Shown here: positions 59,193 to 64,000 of the stretch, in pieces
Layout of the letters: every line of letters starts with the position of its first letter
Numbering within the stretch: the first letter of the stretch is position 1
From: JAEDHM01 sp964368645
GTDB lineage: Bacteria > Bacillota > Clostridia > Christensenellales > CAG-1252
Direction: 5' to 3'
Assembly: GCA_964368645.1 (NCBI GenBank)
Contig: CAYJBY010000004.1
Coordinates: forward strand, 62,001-126,000
DNA length: 64,000 nucleotides
Made by a program: the position numbers and the translations under genes
Notes under the pieces: generated by a model
The model's database searches: none
What the model saw: only the letters and a program-made list of their open reading frames with translations
Told to the model about the DNA's origin: nothing

Positions 59193-61022
59193 TTACAGTT
59201 CTGCCGTATATTCCTCCGCTTTGACGAAGATATAAACCGAATTCGGCTCTGCAAAAACCTTGCCCGAAATCGGTCTGTCCCTAAGCAAATCGACAGATGG
59301 TGCTTGTAAGTCATATTCTAACACTCTATCCGTGCTATTTGCAACCAGTATCAGCTCTTTTTTACCGAAACGGCGCATTACAAGCAGTTCGTTTTTGTCG
59401 AAACTGATTTTGTCCAAAGCCTCTGCGTAGCCGTGTCGGATTTTACCCAACCTGCGATAAAACTCCACCAAGTCCTGCCGCTCCGCTCCCCAAGGATACG
59501 GTCTGCGGTTAATCGGATCGACGAAGCCCTGAACGCCTGCCTCATCGCCGTAATAAATACTGGGCATACCGGGCAGTAAAAACTCGATAGCCGCCGCGAT
59601 TTTTACCTTTTTCACAGCAATTTCGTATTGCTCGTCGGGGATACGGTACTCCAACTGTTTTTTCTTGCTCCAGTAATCGCCCCTAACGCCTGCCATTACG
59701 TTGACGATTCGGCAGGTATCGTGGGAGCCTAGCATAGTCATACAGGAGTCAAGGGATTGACGGGGATAATTCTCCACAATATCCAAAACCTTTGCCGCAA
59801 AATGCGAAGTCCAACCGCCCTTGGCGTAATCTAATATTGCGTCCTTAAACACGTAGTTCATAACGCCGTCGATTTCGCCCTCGGTAAAATACTTTCTCAG
59901 CTCGCCGTAGCTGACCTTGGTGGACGCGTCCTCCCAAACCTCGCCAAGCAGGAGAGCCTGCGGATCGGTGCGCTTGACGGCGGCGCGTAATTCTCTTACA
60001 AAGTCCGACGGCAGCTCGTCAACCACGTCAAGACGCCAGTTCACGCCCTTCGCCGTCCACTTTTCCAATATCCCGTCCTCGCCGAACAAAAATCGCCGTA
60101 AGGATTTGCTGTGTTTGTTGAGAGTGGGTACGCATTGAATCCCCCACCAACTATCGTAAACCTTCGGATAATCCGAGAAAACGTACCAATCGTAATATGG
60201 AGAGTTTTTGCTCTGGTATGCGCCGACAGAATCGAAAAAGCCTTCCTTATTAAAGTAAATGCTATCGGAGCCGGTGTGGTTAAAAACTCCGTCAAGCATA
60301 ATTTTCATACCCCGTTGCGCGGCTTTGGCGATAAGCTCGTCAAGCTCCTGTTCCGTGCCGATAATCGGATCGATTTTGGAATAATCCGCCGTATCGTAGC
60401 GGTGGTTGCTATGGGAGTAGAAGATAGGGGAGAGATAGATTATAGTTACGCCCAATTCCGCTAGGTAATCAAGCTTGGAAATAACGCCCTTAAGGTTGCC
60501 GCCGTAAAAATCGTTGGCGCGGTAAACACCGTCAGGACCTGTGACGGTGACGTCCTGCTTCCAATCCCTTACAGTGCCGACTTCAGGGGTAGGTTTGCCG
60601 CCGACCTTGCAAAATCTGTCCACAAAAATATGGTAGATTATATCCGAGCCACTGCGCTTAGGGGTGACGTAAGACGGTTCAAAAACGGTAATCTGCCATT
60701 CGGGCAGGTGGTCGCCCTTAACGGCGTAGCCCAGCTTGTCCCGTCCTATAAAGTCAATACTTCCGTCCTGATATTGAGCCTCAAAGCGGTAGTAATAAAT
60801 CCCTGCCACGGGGATACTGAACGTAACCTCGTAAAACGTCTTACCTCTCTCGAAGACTGTCGGTCTTAACTGCCAAATATCCGCCGCGTCGCCGTGGCGT
60901 AGATACATTCTTATGGTTTCGGGCAGTCTGTGCTTTTCCACGCAAAAACGGAGAGTGATTTGCTCTCCTGTTTTCACTGCGCCGAAAGGCACCTTATTTC
61001 TTCGAGAATTATAATTATACAT
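59193..61022 (-). CDS. GH13 alpha-amylase family enzyme (neopullulanase/cyclomaltodextrinase-like)
   Basis: 609-residue cytosolic amylase-family enzyme that hydrolyses alpha-glucans or cyclodextrins. N-terminal CBM34-like beta domain (about 1-120), then the GH13 barrel: DGVFNHTG (region I), WRLDVVDEL with nucleophile Asp332 (region II), LLGEVWED with acid/base Glu361 (region III), LGSHDTCR (region IV). A short C-terminal beta domain ends the protein. No signal peptide. It follows glgP on the same strand by 62 bases with a hairpin between. No Shine-Dalgarno is visible before the ATG. Probably debranches or degrades glycogen or maltodextrin with GlgP. Confidence 0.9.
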   Translation of the reverse strand: MYNYNSRRNKVPFGAVKTGEQITLRFCVEKHRLPETIRMYLRHGDAADIWQLRPTVFERGKTFYEVTFSIPVAGIYYYRFEAQYQDGSIDFIGRDKLGYAVKGDHLPEWQITVFEPSYVTPKRSGSDIIYHIFVDRFCKVGGKPTPEVGTVRDWKQDVTVTGPDGVYRANDFYGGNLKGVISKLDYLAELGVTIIYLSPIFYSHSNHRYDTADYSKIDPIIGTEQELDELIAKAAQRGMKIMLDGVFNHTGSDSIYFNKEGFFDSVGAYQSKNSPYYDWYVFSDYPKVYDSWWGIQCVPTLNKHSKSLRRFLFGEDGILEKWTAKGVNWRLDVVDELPSDFVRELRAAVKRTDPQALLLGEVWEDASTKVSYGELRKYFTEGEIDGVMNYVFKDAILDYAKGGWTSHFAAKVLDIVENYPRQSLDSCMTMLGSHDTCRIVNVMAGVRGDYWSKKKQLEYRIPDEQYEIAVKKVKIAAAIEFLLPGMPSIYYGDEAGVQGFVDPINRRPYPWGAERQDLVEFYRRLGKIRHGYAEALDKISFDKNELLVMRRFGKKELILVANSTDRVLEYDLQAPSVDLLRDRPISGKVFAEPNSVYIFVKAEEYTAEL

Positions 61023-61034
61023 AACAAAATTTTA

Positions 61035-61062
61035 GCGGGGTCTCCCGTAAGGAAGACTCCGC
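61035..61062 (-). terminator. hairpin between glgP and the amylase gene
   Basis: 12-bp stem GCGGAGTCTTCC / GGGAGACCCCGC (minus strand; one mismatch, one wobble), loop TTAC, then TAAAATTTT. Possibly a partial terminator or mRNA-stability element, since the U tract is imperfect. Confidence 0.55.
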
Positions 61063-61084
61063 AATCGTAGGTACTGAAGATTAA

Positions 61085-63514
61085 TTATTTCGTGGATTTC
61101 AGATCCCAAATTCTGGTGGCGTACTCCTTGACGGCTCTGTCAGCCGCAAAGAAGCCCGATTGAGCGATATTGACCAAGCTCATACGGTTCCAGCGTTCTC
61201 TGTCTCTGTAAGCGTAATCGATTTCGCCCTGCGCGTTGGCGTAAGAGCGGAAATCCGCAAGACACATATAAGGATCCGCAACGCCGTGACGTCCCAAAAC
61301 CAGTAAATCCGCCAATTCGGCAAAGCTTACGCCGCCGATACCGGCACGCATATAATCGATAACGCGCTTGATATCCGCGTCGTTATTGTAATAGTAGGTG
61401 GGGTGGTAGTTGCCGGACTGCTGAAGAGCCGCAACCTCGTTGGCACGCAAGCCGAAGATAAAGATGTTCTCGTCGCCGACTCTCTCGTGGATTTCCACGT
61501 TCGCGCCGTCCATCGTGCCTATCGTCACCGCGCCGTTAATCATAAACTTCATATTACCGGTGCCGGAGGCTTCCTTACCTGCGATACTGATTTGCTCGCT
61601 GACTTCGCTTGCAGGCATAATCTTTTCCGCTAAGCTAACGCGGTAATTTTCAAGGAAAACGATTTTGATTTTGCCCTTGATGTCGGGATCGTTGTTGATT
61701 ACCTGACCAAGCATATAGATAAATCTGATTATCAGCTTGGCTACGTAGTAGCTGCTTGCCGCCTTAGCCCCGAAAATATAAGTACGGGGATTAATATCCA
61801 TATTGGGATTGTCCTTCAGCTTAAGGTACAGATTCAGAATATTGAGCGCGTTAAGCAACTGACGCTTATACTCGTGCAGTCTTTTGACCTGTACGTCGAA
61901 GATGGAGTCGGGAGAAACGCTTACGCCCGTGGTGTCCTTGATATACTGGGAAAGAGCCAGCTTGTTGGCGCGTTTTATCTTGTCCATTTCGTTAAGCACG
62001 GTGCTGTCGCCCTTGTACTTTAAGAGAGGAGTCAAATCCGCAGTGCGAACGAAATCGGTGCCGATTACCGACTTTATCAACTCGGAAAGGGCAGGGTTAG
62101 CCTCGCACAGCCATCTTCTGTGGGTAATGCCGTTGGTTACGTTGGTGAACTTGTTGGGTTCGATTTTGAAAGCGTCCGCGAAAACGTCGTTCTTCAAAAT
62201 ATCGCTGTGCAAAGCGGAAACTCCGTTGACAGTGTGGGAAGCGTACAGGCACAAATTAGCCATACGGATTTCGCCGTAGCTGATAATTGCGTTACGGGAA
62301 ACTCTATCCCAGTCGCTGGGATAAGCCTGCCACAAGTCCGCGCAGTAACGGCGGTTCATCTCGCTGATAAGCTGATAAATACGGGGTAGCTGTTCCTTAA
62401 TAAGGTGCTCAGGCCACTTTTCAAGTGCTTCCGCCATAACCGTATGGTTGGTGTAGCTAACGGTGTTGCGGATAATATCCCAAGCCTTGTCCCAGCTGTA
62501 ACCGTACTCGTCCACCATAATGCGCATAAGCTCGGGGATACAAAGCGTCGGGTGAGTATCATTGATATGGATAGCCACCTGATCCGCCAAGTTGTCCAGA
62601 TTGGGGTTAAACTTTAAGTGGTTTTTGATAATAGACTGTACTGACGCACTGACGAAGAAATACTGCTGTTTCAGTCTTAGAGTTTTGCCCTCTATGTGGT
62701 CGTCGGCAGGGTACAAAACCTTGGAAATGGACTCCGCCAAAGCCTTATTCTCGCTAGCCTTTAAGTATTCGCCCTTGGAGAACAACGCCATATCGAAAGC
62801 AACGGGGGCTTTTGCCGCCCAAAGTCTGATACGGTTGACCGCGTCGGTGTCGTAGCCCGAGATATGCATATCGTAGGCAAGAGCCAAAACAGTGGTGTAA
62901 CCCACGTGCTTGACGTTAAGACCTTTTTCCGACCATTCCTCCTCAACCTTGCCGCCGAAACGAACCTCAAAGGTCTCCTCGGGACGGGGCAGAAGCCAAA
63001 CGTCGCCGCCGTCGGAAAGCCAATCGTCCGGCATTTCCACCTGCCAGCCATCTACTATGCGCTGACGGAAGATACCGTAGTCGTAGCGAATGGAAAATCC
63101 GCAGGCGGGATAGGATTCGGAAGTCAAAGCGTCCATATATGCTGCGGCAAGACGCCCTAAGCCGCCGTTGCCTAAGCCTGCGTCAGGCTCCATATCCTCA
63201 AGCTGGGCGAAGTTAAATCCGAAGCGTTCAACTGCGGTTTTGACCTCGTTGGTGATACCCATATTAAACAGGTGGTTCTTAAGCGAACGCCCCAAGAGAA
63301 ACTCCAGCGACATATAATATACCTGCTTATACTGTTTCTCTCTGATGACGTGCTTGTACTGCAAACGCTTTTGCGAGAGCAAGTCTCTTACAACGAGGCA
63401 AACCGCTTCATACATTTGATGAGGTGTTGCGTCCTTGGCGTTAATTCCCTGATAACGGGAAACCTTGCTTTCGATCAGTTTCTGAATGTCCGATGTAGTC
63501 AGTTTGTTGTTCAT
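61085..63514 (-). CDS. glgP: glycogen phosphorylase
   Basis: Releases glucose-1-phosphate from alpha-1,4-glucans with PLP. 809 residues, the family length. Starts with the N-terminal YYMSLEFLLGRSLKNHLFN and EDMEPDAGLGNGGLGRLAA blocks; the PLP lysine is Lys656 in EASGTGNMKF. An AAGGAG site precedes the ATG. It lies 24 bases after glgA and upstream of the amylase, a standard glycogen unit. Its product enters glycolysis through the phosphosugar mutase. Confidence 0.97.
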   Translation of the reverse strand: MNNKLTTSDIQKLIESKVSRYQGINAKDATPHQMYEAVCLVVRDLLSQKRLQYKHVIREKQYKQVYYMSLEFLLGRSLKNHLFNMGITNEVKTAVERFGFNFAQLEDMEPDAGLGNGGLGRLAAAYMDALTSESYPACGFSIRYDYGIFRQRIVDGWQVEMPDDWLSDGGDVWLLPRPEETFEVRFGGKVEEEWSEKGLNVKHVGYTTVLALAYDMHISGYDTDAVNRIRLWAAKAPVAFDMALFSKGEYLKASENKALAESISKVLYPADDHIEGKTLRLKQQYFFVSASVQSIIKNHLKFNPNLDNLADQVAIHINDTHPTLCIPELMRIMVDEYGYSWDKAWDIIRNTVSYTNHTVMAEALEKWPEHLIKEQLPRIYQLISEMNRRYCADLWQAYPSDWDRVSRNAIISYGEIRMANLCLYASHTVNGVSALHSDILKNDVFADAFKIEPNKFTNVTNGITHRRWLCEANPALSELIKSVIGTDFVRTADLTPLLKYKGDSTVLNEMDKIKRANKLALSQYIKDTTGVSVSPDSIFDVQVKRLHEYKRQLLNALNILNLYLKLKDNPNMDINPRTYIFGAKAASSYYVAKLIIRFIYMLGQVINNDPDIKGKIKIVFLENYRVSLAEKIMPASEVSEQISIAGKEASGTGNMKFMINGAVTIGTMDGANVEIHERVGDENIFIFGLRANEVAALQQSGNYHPTYYYNNDADIKRVIDYMRAGIGGVSFAELADLLVLGRHGVADPYMCLADFRSYANAQGEIDYAYRDRERWNRMSLVNIAQSGFFAADRAVKEYATRIWDLKSTK

Positions 63515-63538
63515 ATTGCTCCTTGAGTAGAATTAAGA

Positions 63539-64000
63539 TTATTCGTTGATGATTTTGTCATACAAAGCCTTGTAATCCTTGGCGGAACGGCTCCAGCTGA
63601 AGTCGGTGGTCATAGCATTGTTGACCAGCTTATTCCAGGACGCTTTGTCGTCGTAGTAGCACCCGACCGCTCTCCATATTGCGTTGAGCATATCGTGGGC
63701 GTTGTAGCTGTAGAACGTGTAGCCCGTGCCCTCGCCGTTGTCGGGATTAAAGGGCTTAACGGAATCCTTAAGACCGCCCGTCTCTCTGACGACGGGGATA
63801 GAGCCGTAGCGCATAGCTATCATTTGAGAAAGACCGCAAGGCTCAAATTTGCTGGGCATAAGGAAAATGTCCGATGCGGCGTACAGTTTAGACGCCAAAT
63901 CGGAGGAGAAGTTGATAATAACGCGGAGCTTTGCGCCGTAACGATGCTCAAAGTCCTTGAGAATGGTCTCGTATTTCCAGTCGCCTGTGCCTAATACGAT
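63539..64000 (-). CDS. glgA: glycogen synthase, C-terminal part (cut by window end)
   Basis: The last 153 codons of GlgA, read from the window end: IVLGTGDWKYETILKDFE, then the nucleotide-sugar-binding region ASDIFLMPSKFEPCGLSQMIAMRYG and VRETGGLKDSV. Elongates glycogen from ADP-glucose. The N-terminal two thirds lie beyond position 64000. A shorter frame starting at 63898 is only an internal Met. First seen gene of the glycogen unit. Confidence 0.95.
   Translation of the reverse strand: MVLGTGDWKYETILKDFEHRYGAKLRVIINFSSDLASKLYAASDIFLMPSKFEPCGLSQMIAMRYGSIPVVRETGGLKDSVKPFNPDNGEGTGYTFYSYNAHDMLNAIWRAVGCYYDDKASWNKLVNNAMTTDFSWSRSAKDYKALYDKIINE

Overview
The window looks like one scaffold from a draft, probably metagenome-assembled, genome of a spore-forming Bacillota, most likely a Clostridia-like lineage. 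The evidence is spore genes (spoIVFB with a short spoIVFA-like partner, yabP-yabQ), a minD-minE pair beside spoIVF, the TIGR03960 / TIGR03936 / RNase G block typical of Clostridia, dimeric-type glycyl-tRNA synthetase, strong AGGAGG-type ribosome sites and textbook TTGACA-17-TATAAT promoters. Three runs of exactly 100 N mark scaffold gaps. Two of them are flanked by exact 55-bp duplications, a typical assembler artefact. I cannot name a genus from sequence alone.

Layout. 1-5 kb: rpsI, an M1-type lipoprotein peptidase, trxB, a repeat-rich spacer with a possible small RNA, a PRC-barrel protein and a DEDDh exonuclease. 5-10.5 kb: an SPFH protein with zinc ribbons, a zinc-ribbon membrane protein, a DUF1858 protein, a large surface beta-propeller protein and tRNA-Pro. 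11-20.7 kb: a MacB-like ABC protein, then a four-gene unit (alpha-CTD/WG-repeat protein, ABC ATPase, ABC-2 permease, Ig-like surface protein). 21-33 kb: a high-cysteine miniprotein, glyQS, minDE, spoIVFB/A, a ROK glucokinase, two radical-SAM-associated genes, rng, a Cys-rich protein, yabPQ and a WG-type lipoprotein. 33-38.5 kb: a seven-gene leftward unit holding an ABC ATPase/permease with a DUF3299-like partner (resembling the Zrg zinc-linked ABC systems), a PI-PLC-like enzyme, a metallo-beta-lactamase-fold hydrolase and a PfkB kinase. 38.8-50.5 kb: a CofE-like ligase, a 78-bp repeat array with two gaps, an HD hydrolase, an ECF sigma factor with a membrane partner, a phosphosugar mutase, a GH-A-like lipoprotein and a DUF2156-GNAT fusion. 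50.8-58.4 kb: a collagen-like/LRR/M23 lipoprotein divergent from an XRE regulator, a TetR regulator divergent from an iron alcohol dehydrogenase, a 19-bp minisatellite and a BspA-like lipoprotein with a poly-T frameshift. 58.8-64 kb: tRNA-Arg and a glycogen unit (amylase, glgP, truncated glgA).

Together: the glycogen unit, phosphosugar mutase and glucokinase support storage and use of glucose polymers. minDE and the spo/yab genes link division placement to sporulation. A large share of the window encodes exported lipoproteins and repeat-rich surface proteins. The most useful second looks are the divergent promoter/operator at 52.58-52.66 kb, the T7 frameshift in the BspA-like gene, the gap-broken collagen/M23 gene that returns to frame when its 55-bp duplication is merged, the Zrg-like ABC cluster, the alpha-CTD/WG fusion and the terminator abutting the minD start codon.
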